64,000 nucleotides of DNA from NCBI GenBank assembly GCA_016214955.1, contig JACRMN010000029.1, forward strand, positions 18,593 to 82,592, read 5' to 3'. The notes below the pieces were generated by a model. The model was given only the letters and a program-made list of their open reading frames with translations, did no database searches and was not told where the DNA came from. Source of the stretch: Deltaproteobacteria bacterium (GTDB lineage: Bacteria; Myxococcota; Myxococcia; Myxococcales; Anaeromyxobacteraceae). Position numbers and translations under genes: made by a program. This document shows, one piece after another, positions 1-7,746 of this stretch. Every line of letters begins with the position of its first letter. Positions within the stretch are counted from its first letter, which is position 1.

Positions 1-264
1 GAGGGCGCTGCCCATCTTCTTGAGGACCAGCTTGCCGAGGATGCCGTGGCGCAGGTGGCAGTCCTCGCACTTCTTGTCCTTCACCGCCTTGTGCTGGAAC
101 TTGGCGTCGGCGTACTTCTCGCCGAACTTCTGGTGGCAGTCGAGGCAGTCCTTGCCGCGGAAGCCGCGCTGCTGCGCCTCGGCGGCGGCCGGGAGGAGCA
201 GCACCGCTGCCGCCAGGGCCACCGCCCACCACAGCTCGCGCCACCTTCTCGTCGTATGGGTCAC
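1..264 (-). CDS. Multiheme c-type cytochrome, periplasmic, N-terminal part only
   Basis: The gene runs off the left edge of the window, so only the first 88 codons are present. The chosen GTG start at 264 sits six bases behind a GAGGT ribosome site; another GTG at 270 is too close to it. A hydrophobic signal peptide (about residues 8-27, ending AEA) is followed by CLDCH and CEDCH heme-binding motifs separated by a Lys-rich stretch with extra His residues. A spacing of CXXCH followed by RHG is typical of cytochromes that accompany outer-membrane porins in Geobacter and Anaeromyxobacter. It lies about 30 bp behind the prolyl isomerase gene and is probably its co-transcribed partner. Total heme number cannot be told from this fragment. 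Confidence 0.85.
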   Translation of the reverse strand, partial: MTHTTRRWRELWWAVALAAAVLLLPAAAEAQQRGFRGKDCLDCHQKFGEKYADAKFQHKAVKDKKCEDCHLRHGILGKLVLKKMGSAL

Positions 265-295
265 GGGCACACCTCGCCGGAGCGGTCCGGCGCCG

Positions 296-2113
296 TCAGC
301 TGCCGATGTGGGTGAGGTAGATCTTCACTTCGTGGGCGGCGCGGAGCTTCTGCGCCGCCTCCTGGATCGCCTGCGCGATGCGGTCGGCGGCGACCTGCTT
401 GACGATGGACTCGCGCACCTCGTCGAAGGGCTGCTCCGAGGCCGGGATCTCGTCGATCACGTGGATGACGTAGTGGCCCACCCCCTCGGAGTGGAGGCGG
501 TAGTCGCCCTTCTTGGCGCCGGCGAGGGACTTGGCCACCTCCGGCGGCATCGACTTGGCGCTCACCGTGTTCCCCTCCAGCGCGAAGGCCAGGTCGCTGG
601 ACTTGAGCTGCCCCTCGGCGTTGGTCCGCATCCACTTGTAGTCGGTGCCGGCCCGGAGCTTGTCCACCGCCGCCTGGGCCGCCTTGAGGTCGTAGAAGGC
701 CAGGGTTTCCAGCTTGTAGAAGGCGGGGAGGGAGTACTGGGCCCGGTGCTTCTCGTAGTAGGCCTTGAGCTCCGGGTCCTGCACCTTGAGGCCGGGGGCG
801 ATGGCCTTGTCCACGTAGGTGCCGAAGAGCACCGAGTTGTCGTTGTCGGCCACCTTCTGCTTGTACTCGGCGGTCTGGTCGAGCCCGAGGCGGCGGGCCT
901 CCTTGGGCACCACGATCTTGGAGACCTGGGCGTCGATGAAGATGCCCTTCACCTTGTTGATCTTCTTCGCCTTGGCCGCCTCGGCGTAGCCGTGGAAGAA
1001 CTGCTTCTCGAGCTCGACGGCGAGCTGGCCCACGGTCACCGGCTTGTCGCCGGTGACGCGAATCAGCGTCCGCTTGTCCTTCTTGAGCGCCTCGATGCCG
1101 GGCTTGGGCGCCTCGAAGTCGATCGACTTGAGCAGCGCCTCGTCGATCTTCACCCAGCGCTTCACCATCCCGTCGTAGTAGGTCTTGAGCAGCTCGGTCT
1201 TCTTCGCGGTCAACGCCTGGGCCTCGGCGTCGGCGCGCGCCCTGGCGTTCTCGGGGTAGTTGACCCCGTCGATGCGCAGCACGGTCCAGCCGCCCTGGAC
1301 CTGGAAGGGCGCGCTCACCTTGCCAACCTCCATCGCCTTCAGCATGTCGGCGACGTGGGGGAGGACCTTCGACGTGGGCAGGACCTGGGACTCCTCGCCC
1401 CCGTAGGCCTTCTTGGCGGCCACCGCGGCCCGGGTGACCTCCTCGTAGCTCTTGCCGCCGGCGATCTGCGCCGAGGCCTCCCGGGCGTCCTTCTCCTCGG
1501 GGAAGAGCACCGAGCGCACCTTCCACTCCCGCACGATGTCGCGGAAGAGCCGCTCCACCTCGGCCGGGTCGGCCTTGGCGCCGCGGGTGGTCCGGTCCTT
1601 GAGGGCGGTGAGCAGCGCTGTCTCGCGGTAGGCCTTCAGCTGGGCGGCCACCTCGGGGAGCTCGTCCATGCCGCTGTCGCGGGCCTCGATGACGATGAGC
1701 CGCGAGTCGATGAGCCGGTCGAGGGCGGCGACGTGATCGGTGCGGCCCGCCTTGTCGCTCATGGCCCGCGACTCGTGGGCGCCGGCCAGCGTCTCGGTCA
1801 GCTCGCGCAGCTCGATGACCTCGTCCTCGATCCGCGCCACCGGGAAACTGGCGAAGCGCTCGTCGAAAAGGGGCGCCTTGAGCTGGGCGTAGATGCCGGC
1901 GTCGGTCCCCTTCTCCGCGACCGGAAACGCCGCCGCGGGCGCCGCGGGCTTGGCGCCTGGAACCGGAGCGCCGGGCTTGGCAGCGTGGGGCGAGGCGGCG
2001 GGCTTGGCGGCGGAGGCCGGTGCAGCGGGCTTGGCAGCTGGGCCGTAGGCCAGGCCGGGACCGGCGGGCAGGACCGCCGCGGCGAGCGCGGCGAGCAGGA
2101 GTCGAAGGTTCAC
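296..2113 (-). CDS. Parvulin-type peptidyl-prolyl cis-trans isomerase (SurA/PpiD-like)
   Basis: A 605-residue exported protein. The GTG start at 2113 is chosen because a TGGAGGAAT ribosome site lies just upstream and the signal peptide (LLLAALAAAVLPAGPGLAYG) begins there. A flexible Ala/Pro/Lys-rich linker (about 25-65) precedes a SurA-like N-domain. Two parvulin-like rotamase segments follow, one around 200-300 ending in a GGWTVLRIDGV-type strand and one near the C-terminus with the GHYVIHVIDE strand. Such enzymes help fold outer-membrane and periplasmic proteins and are often encoded with porin-cytochrome conduits. It probably serves the adjacent cytochrome and barrel. It has its own sigma-54-like promoter although it is the fifth gene of the conduit run. 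Confidence 0.85.
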   Translation of the reverse strand: MNLRLLLAALAAAVLPAGPGLAYGPAAKPAAPASAAKPAASPHAAKPGAPVPGAKPAAPAAAFPVAEKGTDAGIYAQLKAPLFDERFASFPVARIEDEVIELRELTETLAGAHESRAMSDKAGRTDHVAALDRLIDSRLIVIEARDSGMDELPEVAAQLKAYRETALLTALKDRTTRGAKADPAEVERLFRDIVREWKVRSVLFPEEKDAREASAQIAGGKSYEEVTRAAVAAKKAYGGEESQVLPTSKVLPHVADMLKAMEVGKVSAPFQVQGGWTVLRIDGVNYPENARARADAEAQALTAKKTELLKTYYDGMVKRWVKIDEALLKSIDFEAPKPGIEALKKDKRTLIRVTGDKPVTVGQLAVELEKQFFHGYAEAAKAKKINKVKGIFIDAQVSKIVVPKEARRLGLDQTAEYKQKVADNDNSVLFGTYVDKAIAPGLKVQDPELKAYYEKHRAQYSLPAFYKLETLAFYDLKAAQAAVDKLRAGTDYKWMRTNAEGQLKSSDLAFALEGNTVSAKSMPPEVAKSLAGAKKGDYRLHSEGVGHYVIHVIDEIPASEQPFDEVRESIVKQVAADRIAQAIQEAAQKLRAAHEVKIYLTHIGS

Positions 2114-2143
2114 GCCATTCCTCCAGAGGTAGCCCGGCCTGCG

Positions 2144-2159
2144 TGCAACGGGTGTGCCC
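2144..2159 (-). promoter_or_regulatory. Sigma-54 (-24/-12) promoter before the prolyl isomerase gene
   Basis: Read on the minus strand the element is GGGCACACCCGTTGCA. It has GG and GC exactly ten bases apart, an intact GGCAC -24 block and an intact TTGCA -12 block. Predicted transcription would start near 2133, about 20 bases before the GTG codon and just upstream of its ribosome site. It would let the isomerase and the cytochrome be expressed separately from the upstream barrel genes. Confidence 0.75.
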
Positions 2160-2168
2160 CGACGGATG

Positions 2169-2183
2169 ACGTACACGGTACGT
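2169..2183. repeat. Perfect inverted repeat upstream of the sigma-54 promoter
   Basis: ACGTAC and GTACGT arms are separated by ACG, placed about ten bases upstream of the -24 element at 2144-2159. It could be a protein binding site, but it is close to the polymerase footprint for a classical enhancer site. Confidence 0.4.
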
Positions 2184-2293
2184 AACTTCCTGAAGTCATG
2201 AACGTTTCTCCGAGGTGTGGCCTGCCGTCGCGCACGGGTTGCGCTCCATACCATGGCCGGGGAGAGCTTTGCGCGGAAATCGAGACCGCCGGA

Positions 2294-3442
2294 TCAGCGC
2301 CGTGCCTTGAAGGCGCTCTCGGTGGCCGGCGTGTCCCCGGACATCCCGTCCACCACGTTGCCCACCATCGAGCAGCCCAGCGCCAGCGCGGTGCTGACCC
2401 GCCCCACGTCGAAGAAGAAGACCCAGTCGTCCCCGCGGTTGTGGGACAGCGACTGCCAGACCACCTCGCCGCTGCCGCGGTCGAGCACCGTGGCGGTGAG
2501 GTTGACGCGCGGCGGCCCCGAGTCCTCGTACTCCAGCACCTCGCCACCGAGGACCAGGTCGGCGTCGAGGACCCCGAGGAGCAGGCGCGCCGCCTCCAGC
2601 GAGACGCCGCCCTCGAGGACGATGCGCTGCTGGAGGAGCACCCGGCGCACCTGACCCGGCTCGACAGGCGTGAAGGTCCGCGAGGCGCGGAGCTGTCGCA
2701 CGAAGGCCAGCGCGGCCAGCTCGCCGGCGCCGCGCCGGCGCGTCCGGTTGAGGAAGGGGACCACGGCCACCGAGTACCGCTTCTGCGGGCTCAGGGTGGT
2801 GGAGCGGTACTGGAACACCGGCTCGAAGCGCAGGCCACGGGAGCAGGCCGGCGACGCGGGACCTTTCCGCTCGAGGTGGCGGGCCATCGAATCGGCCATG
2901 CGGGCGAAGGCCTCCGCCTCCAGCACCTTGACGTCGCTCACCAGGCCCAGGGCCAGGAGGCCGGGGGCGTCGTCGCCGGTGCGCCCGTAGCCGTCGATCC
3001 AGAGGAGCTCCGCGTCCTCGGCGGCGCGAACGAGGCGCATGGTCAGCGCGAACTGCGCCGCCGGCGAGTCGCGCCAGGTCTCGACGGAGGTCACCACCAC
3101 GCCGTCCGCACCCAGCTCGTCCCGTGCGCCCGCCGCCCCCGCGCCATCCACCGAGCCGGTGGAGCGGATGCGGTGCCTGGCCAGGTACTGCTGCACGGGC
3201 TCGCCGCTCACCACCTCCAGCCCGCGCGCCGCCAGGGCCCGCTCGGCCGGCGCCAGCAGGTCGCGCACCGGCACCGGGGTCCCGCTCAGGTTCTCGAAGG
3301 GCAGGAGCACCACGCGCCGGATGGGGCCGCGGTCCGGCAGGGGGGGCGCGGGCGGAGCGGTGGCGCAGCCGGCGGCGATCGCCAGCAGGGCGGCCAGGGC
3401 CGGGAGGCCGGGCCTACTTGAAGAGCTTGGAGATGAGGTCAT
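2294..3442 (-). CDS. Lipoprotein with two CsgG/GNA1162-like domains
   Basis: A 382-residue protein with a lipoprotein signal (LLAIAAG then Cys near residue 26). Two similar alpha/beta segments are visible, one beginning RRVVLLPFENLSG and the other KRYSVAVVPFLNRT, each followed by a region ending in a 'GADGVVV' or 'DADLVLGG' strand. This is the pattern of CsgG, LpoB and GNA1162-type outer-membrane lipoproteins. The start at 3442 overlaps the end of the preceding gene by 29 bases and has only a weak ribosome site, so translation may be coupled. The second domain resembles the whole of the neighbouring lipoprotein, suggesting descent from the same fold. A role in assembling the conduit or a secretion-type pore is an inference. 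Confidence 0.7.
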   Translation of the reverse strand: MTSSPSSSSRPGLPALAALLAIAAGCATAPPAPPLPDRGPIRRVVLLPFENLSGTPVPVRDLLAPAERALAARGLEVVSGEPVQQYLARHRIRSTGSVDGAGAAGARDELGADGVVVTSVETWRDSPAAQFALTMRLVRAAEDAELLWIDGYGRTGDDAPGLLALGLVSDVKVLEAEAFARMADSMARHLERKGPASPACSRGLRFEPVFQYRSTTLSPQKRYSVAVVPFLNRTRRRGAGELAALAFVRQLRASRTFTPVEPGQVRRVLLQQRIVLEGGVSLEAARLLLGVLDADLVLGGEVLEYEDSGPPRVNLTATVLDRGSGEVVWQSLSHNRGDDWVFFFDVGRVSTALALGCSMVGNVVDGMSGDTPATESAFKARR

Positions 3443-3980
3443 CGACGGCCGTTTCCGTCACCTCGTTGAGCGGCGCGCCCCCGCCGCCCAGGAGTCGGTC
3501 CCTCCAGGTGACCCCGCCGCGGGTGGTGGTGCCGGTCCAGACGATCTTGCCGGTGGCGCACTCCTGCATGGTGAGCGAGAGCGCGATGACGTTGCCCGAG
3601 GCGTTGGCCGCCCGGACCTCGCCGTACTCCTTCACCGTGCCGGTGATGACCGCGTCCACCTTGAGGATGGTGCCGAACTTCACCACGTCCTCCACCGTGG
3701 GCGTGGCCGGGTTGAGGACGCCGGCCTTGGCCACCACCCGGATGACCTCACCCTGGGGGACGACGTAGAAGGCGCCGGAAGCCAGCATCATGCTGGTGAT
3801 CACGTCGCGGACCCGCTCGCCCGCCAGGTTGTCGCGGGAGAGGTTGACGATGGGCATGACCGCCACGGTGCGGACCGAGCCGAAGTCCATGTTCTTGTCG
3901 TGGTAGTTCTGCCCGCCCGAGGCGCAGGCGGCGAGCGCGAGCAGGGCGGCCGGCAGGGTGAGGCGGATGGTTCTGGTCAT
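3414..3980 (-). CDS. Small lipoprotein, GNA1162/CsgG-like
   Basis: A 188-residue lipoprotein; the start MTRTIRLTLPAALLALAAC gives a clean lipobox with the Cys at residue 19. The mature part begins with the strand RTVAVMPIVNLSRDN and continues with 'LKVDAVITGTVKEYG' and 'GKIVWTGTT', the signature layout of the GNA1162 (DUF799)/CsgG lipoprotein fold, which lines or builds outer-membrane pores. It lies 29 bases after the barrel gene and overlaps the next lipoprotein gene, so it belongs to the same operon. Function inside the operon is not known. Confidence 0.75.
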   Translation of the reverse strand: MTRTIRLTLPAALLALAACASGGQNYHDKNMDFGSVRTVAVMPIVNLSRDNLAGERVRDVITSMMLASGAFYVVPQGEVIRVVAKAGVLNPATPTVEDVVKFGTILKVDAVITGTVKEYGEVRAANASGNVIALSLTMQECATGKIVWTGTTTRGGVTWRDRLLGGGGAPLNEVTETAVDDLISKLFK

Positions 3981-4009
3981 CGGGGCGTCCTCGCTTCGGG
4001 GTTCCTCGG

Positions 4010-6250
4010 TCAGAGCAGGGAGACGTTCAGGTTGACGAACAGGATCTTGGAGACCAGCTCCTGGGCCGGTGTCCGGGACTCGTTGACGGTGTAGCCGGCG
4101 TCGAGCGTCAGGCCCTGGCGCACGTTCCAGCGGGCGCCGGGTCCCCAGACCCGGGTCCGCTGGTCGGAGGCGGTGTCGATGGTCTCGGAGTAGAGGAAGC
4201 GCAGCACCAGCTGCCCGCCGGGAAACGGGGACAGGCCCAGGTTGAAGCTGGCGACCGTGCTCGGGGTCTGCCCGCTGATGTAGCGGGTGACCGCGCCGCT
4301 GACGTTGAGGGCCGGGAAGGGGCTGAAGGAGCCCGAGCCCTCCACCGTGCTCCGGTCCTCGCGGTTGGTCCCGCCGGCGGCCAGGGTGGTCGTGCTGCGG
4401 AACCGGCTGTAGGTGCCGTTGAGCGTCAGGGTGCGGTGAGGCGAGAGGCTGGCGCCGGCCGACAGGTTGAGCCCCTCCGAGTCGTCCCCCGCCTCGTTCG
4501 TGCCCCGGGAGCCGCCCGCGGTGCTGAAGATCGAGATCCCCTGGTAGAGGTCGGCGCGCCCGAAGGCGGTGAGCGAGTGGCTGCGGGCCTCTCCGGTGGT
4601 CCGCTGGCTCCACTGGCCGCTGTAGCCGAGGCCCGCACCCAGCGTGGGGAGGGGATCGACGCTCGCCGAGGCGGCCCAGCGAACGGCCGACTCGCGGCCG
4701 CGCCCGGCGTCGGAGTCGCTCCGCTCCACCCGCGCGCCGGCGTTCACCAGGTTGCCGAGCTTGCGGGAGGCCGAGAGGCCGTTGGAGACGTTCCAGGTGG
4801 ATGCCCAGGGGTGGTCGGAGTGGGTCCAGGTGAGCGCGGTGTCGTAGGCCAGGTTGAGGCTGGGCAGGAGGATGGCGCGCCCGTTGGCCGAGAGCTGCCC
4901 ACCGGTGACCGTGGGCGAGCCGCGGGCGGCCACCGCGCTCGCCGACTCGGAGAGGAAGAACTGGACCTCGGTGACCAGGATGCTGGCGTAGCGGGCGTCG
5001 GTGGTGGCCGACACCGCCAGCGGCCGCGCCGTCACCTTGAGGTAGCGCGCCGCCACCGGGGCCGGGGCGCCGATGGGGATCTCGAAGCGGGGCTGGAAGA
5101 GGCCGAAGGGGGCGGCGACGGCGCCGCCGAGCTGGGTCCAGGTCTGGTTGTCGTCGCTCTGCCACACCGTCCAGAGGATGGCCGCAGCCACGTCGGCGGG
5201 GAGCGGCTTGTTGACCCAGACGTGGACGGTGTTCACCGGGTGGAGGAGGTCCGCGAACTGGGCGCCCATGTCGCGCAGCGCGGTGTCGCCCCCCGCGCTC
5301 GGGCCGGTCCCCAGGTCGAGGCCCGCGCTCGAGGCGGTGCCCCCGTCGCCGGCGCCGATGTCACCGTCGACGAGCCGCGGGTTGGAGACCAGGCGGACGC
5401 GGCCGGGGAGGTCGATGGCGGCCTCCACGGCCGAGAGGCCGGCCACCGGCAGCACCTGCGTCAGCACCGCGCCGCCGGCTCCGGTGACGATGGTGCGGCT
5501 GGTCCGGCTGCCCAGGCTGTAGGCGGCGTAGGCGCTGATCCTGCCCTCGAGGAAGCTGTCGCTCCAGGAGGCGGAGGCGCCCTGGTTGACGTCGGTGCTC
5601 TGGATGCCGCGCAGCCGGTCGTCGGACTCGCCCCAGCGGACGCTGTAGCGCAGGTCGAGCTGGCGGGCCGGCCGGTAGGTGGTGGACACCTGGAGCTCGT
5701 CCCCCACGGTGTCGGAGAGCACGCGCGCCGCGTCGTGCTGCAGCGAGCGGTTGACGCGGACCTCCACCGTGGGGAGCTCCGCCGGCTTCCAGGCGACGTA
5801 GGCCCCGTACCCCTCGCGCACGAGCGTGGGCGACCGGAGCGTCGTCCCCTGGAGGTGCTGCTCGCTCCCCTCCTCCCGGTGGGAGTACGAGACCCCACCC
5901 CCCAGGACCTGGTCGCCCAGGGTGAGGCGGGTGCCGAAGCCCCAGCGCCGGGCATCGGTGTCGCTGGTGGGCGGGCCGCCTGCGCGGTTCCAGCCCAGGT
6001 TCCACTCGTACATTCCGTCGGCGTCGAGCACCAGGCGCGGGAAGAAGGCCCGGGCGAAGCCCGCGCGGGCCCGCTGCAGGAGCTGCATGCTCTCGGTGCG
6101 AGTCACCGCGCCCGACTGGTCGGTGGACCGGGAGTCCACGGTGGTGAAGGTCTCCTCGAGCCGCAAGTCGAGCCCCTCCGCGCGGGCCAGGCCACAGGCC
6201 GCGAGGGCCAGCGCCCCCGCGACCGCCCGGACTCGCAGCCCCCACGCCAC
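4010..6250 (-). CDS. Outer-membrane beta-barrel (porin of a cytochrome conduit) with discoidin-like insert
   Basis: A 746-residue exported protein (signal peptide MAWGLRVRAVAGALALAACGLARA). Long runs of alternating hydrophobic/polar strands, aromatic-rich (for example MYEWNLGWNRAG, LDLRYSVRWGES), fill residues 25-275 and 480-746. The last strand ends LFVNLNVSLL, the C-terminal barrel signal. Between them, about residues 330-440, a compact segment contains 'VHVWVNKPLP', 'DNQTWTQLGG' and 'ARYLKVTARP', the pattern of an F5/8 type C (discoidin) domain, which usually binds carbohydrate. Seven bases separate it from the beta-propeller gene. By context it is the channel that would let a periplasmic cytochrome contact surface cytochromes, as in Geobacter porin-cytochrome complexes. 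The partner cytochrome identity is inferred. Confidence 0.75.
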   Translation of the reverse strand: MAWGLRVRAVAGALALAACGLARAEGLDLRLEETFTTVDSRSTDQSGAVTRTESMQLLQRARAGFARAFFPRLVLDADGMYEWNLGWNRAGGPPTSDTDARRWGFGTRLTLGDQVLGGGVSYSHREEGSEQHLQGTTLRSPTLVREGYGAYVAWKPAELPTVEVRVNRSLQHDAARVLSDTVGDELQVSTTYRPARQLDLRYSVRWGESDDRLRGIQSTDVNQGASASWSDSFLEGRISAYAAYSLGSRTSRTIVTGAGGAVLTQVLPVAGLSAVEAAIDLPGRVRLVSNPRLVDGDIGAGDGGTASSAGLDLGTGPSAGGDTALRDMGAQFADLLHPVNTVHVWVNKPLPADVAAAILWTVWQSDDNQTWTQLGGAVAAPFGLFQPRFEIPIGAPAPVAARYLKVTARPLAVSATTDARYASILVTEVQFFLSESASAVAARGSPTVTGGQLSANGRAILLPSLNLAYDTALTWTHSDHPWASTWNVSNGLSASRKLGNLVNAGARVERSDSDAGRGRESAVRWAASASVDPLPTLGAGLGYSGQWSQRTTGEARSHSLTAFGRADLYQGISIFSTAGGSRGTNEAGDDSEGLNLSAGASLSPHRTLTLNGTYSRFRSTTTLAAGGTNREDRSTVEGSGSFSPFPALNVSGAVTRYISGQTPSTVASFNLGLSPFPGGQLVLRFLYSETIDTASDQRTRVWGPGARWNVRQGLTLDAGYTVNESRTPAQELVSKILFVNLNVSLL

Positions 6251-6257
6251 CCGAGCC

Positions 6258-7655
6258 TCAGTTCCTCTCGCCGGCGAAGGCCACGGCGTGCGGGTCCGGC
6301 AGCACGTCGACCGCGGCGACCACGCGGCGCGCCGTCAGGTCCACGGCCACCAGCGAGCCCTCCTCGGGCAGCAGGGCCAGCAGCAGGTTCTCGGCGTCGT
6401 CGATGGCGAGCCAGCCGGGCACCCCCGGCAGCGCGATGGCGTCCACGGGGGTGAAGGCCAGCGGGTCGTAGATCTCCAGCCTCCGGTCGCGCCGGCCGAC
6501 GTAGACCAGGTCGGTGCGAGGATCGACCTTGAGGGCGGTGGCCCCCAGCCCCACGTGCTGCCGGGCCACGGGCCTGAGATCCGGCAGCGACCAGACCCCG
6601 AGCTGGGCCGAGCCGGCGTGGATGGCGTAGAGCCGCGTCCCGGCCCGGTTGAGCGCCATGCGCGTCGGCTCGGGGTCGGTGGCGAGGGCCCCCACCACGG
6701 CGCGATTGGCGACGTCGATCACGGTGATGCGCGCCGAGCGGCGGTTGGCCACGTAGGCGCGCCGGCCGGAGCGGTCGAGGAGCAGGGCCTGCGGCTCCTC
6801 GCCCACCGGCACGCGGCCGCGCTCCATGCCCGAGGCCGGGTCCAGGAAGGCCAGGGTCCGGCTGCCGGCGTTGACCGCGAGCAGCGTGCGCCCGTCCTGC
6901 GTGAGCGCCAGGTCGCCCGGCCGGTCGCCCGGCTGCAGCCGCATGGGGGGCAGGTCCTCCCGCGAGGCGAGGTCGATGACCTGGATGGTGTCCTCGCCCG
7001 ACAGGGCCACGTAGGCCCGCCCCTGGAGGGCGTCGACGGCGATCCCCTGCGGCGCGCGGCCGGTGGGCAGCACCGCCACCACCTGGCGCCGCCGCCGGTC
7101 GAGCACCGCCACCGCCGAGGCCGCGTCGCTGGTGCAGTAGGCCGAGAGGGCGGGCTGGGGCGCGTGAGGGACCTGCGCCGCGAAGGCCGGCGCGAAGCCG
7201 TAGCTCGCCGAGACCGACGAGGAGAACCGCAGCGCCAGGGTGAGCACGGTGGCGTGGCCGCGCGACACCGGGAGCGCGACCGGCACGCGGTCCGGCTCCC
7301 GGGAGACCAGGAGGTCGGTCCGCCCGTCCTCGGTGACCAGGGTAGCGCGCCGCACCTTCACTGCCAGGGAAGTGTAGCTGCCCGGCGGCAGCCGGCCCGA
7401 GGCCAGGAGCCGCTGCCGCGAGGCCTTCGCGCCGTCCACCTCGGCGAACCCCAGGGTGAGCGGGACCTCCAGCCCGTCGGCCCGCACCGCGGCGACCCAC
7501 TCCAGGGCGAAGCTGAGCCGCTCGGCCGCTGCCGGCAGCGGATCCAGGTACAGGAAGACTTCCCCTTCTCCGGCCAGCGGCGGGAGCGACCGCGCGGCCA
7601 AACCCGGGGCCTGGCAGGCGGCGAGTGCGAGCGCAGCGGCGGCGAGTGCTCTCAT
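6258..7655 (-). CDS. YVTN-type beta-propeller lipoprotein
   Basis: A 465-residue lipoprotein (MRALAAAALALAAC lipobox, Cys 14). Residues about 25-160 form a beta-sandwich-like N-terminal region. Residues about 165-465 contain repeats of the type 'AVAVLDRRRRQVVAVLPTG..PQGIAVD', 'YVALSGEDTIQVIDLASRE', 'RTLLAVNAGSRTLAFLDPASG' and 'RRAYVANRRSARITVIDVANR', which are blades of a YVTN/Lactonase-like seven-bladed propeller. Such proteins are usually surface or periplasmic scaffolds. It is the first gene after the hairpin that ends the OmcS-like gene and is followed at 7 bases by the barrel gene. No catalytic residues were recognised. Confidence 0.8.
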   Translation of the reverse strand: MRALAAAALALAACQAPGLAARSLPPLAGEGEVFLYLDPLPAAAERLSFALEWVAAVRADGLEVPLTLGFAEVDGAKASRQRLLASGRLPPGSYTSLAVKVRRATLVTEDGRTDLLVSREPDRVPVALPVSRGHATVLTLALRFSSSVSASYGFAPAFAAQVPHAPQPALSAYCTSDAASAVAVLDRRRRQVVAVLPTGRAPQGIAVDALQGRAYVALSGEDTIQVIDLASREDLPPMRLQPGDRPGDLALTQDGRTLLAVNAGSRTLAFLDPASGMERGRVPVGEEPQALLLDRSGRRAYVANRRSARITVIDVANRAVVGALATDPEPTRMALNRAGTRLYAIHAGSAQLGVWSLPDLRPVARQHVGLGATALKVDPRTDLVYVGRRDRRLEIYDPLAFTPVDAIALPGVPGWLAIDDAENLLLALLPEEGSLVAVDLTARRVVAAVDVLPDPHAVAFAGERN

Positions 7656-7682
7656 GCGCGTCCACCCCGGGGAGCGGGTGAA

Positions 7683-7717
7683 GGAAAAAGAAGAGGGGGC
7701 CTTGGGGGCCCCCTCTC
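7683..7717 (-). terminator. Rho-independent terminator after the OmcS-like gene
   Basis: A nine-base-pair stem (GAGGGGGCC with GGCCCCCTC, 7693-7701 and 7707-7715) with a five-base loop is followed on the minus strand by TTCTTTTTCC. It lies about 30 bases after the stop of the cytochrome gene and about 30 bases before the next start. It could end transcription or act as a partial attenuator that lets some reading pass into the conduit genes. Confidence 0.75.
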
Positions 7718-7746
7718 CCTACCACAACTTCTCTACAAGTGGCGCA

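Noticed and set aside
20..2185. Long plus-strand frame opposite the prolyl isomerase
   Set aside because: It is a His/Leu/Gly-rich antisense shadow common in very GC-rich DNA, without recognisable domains.
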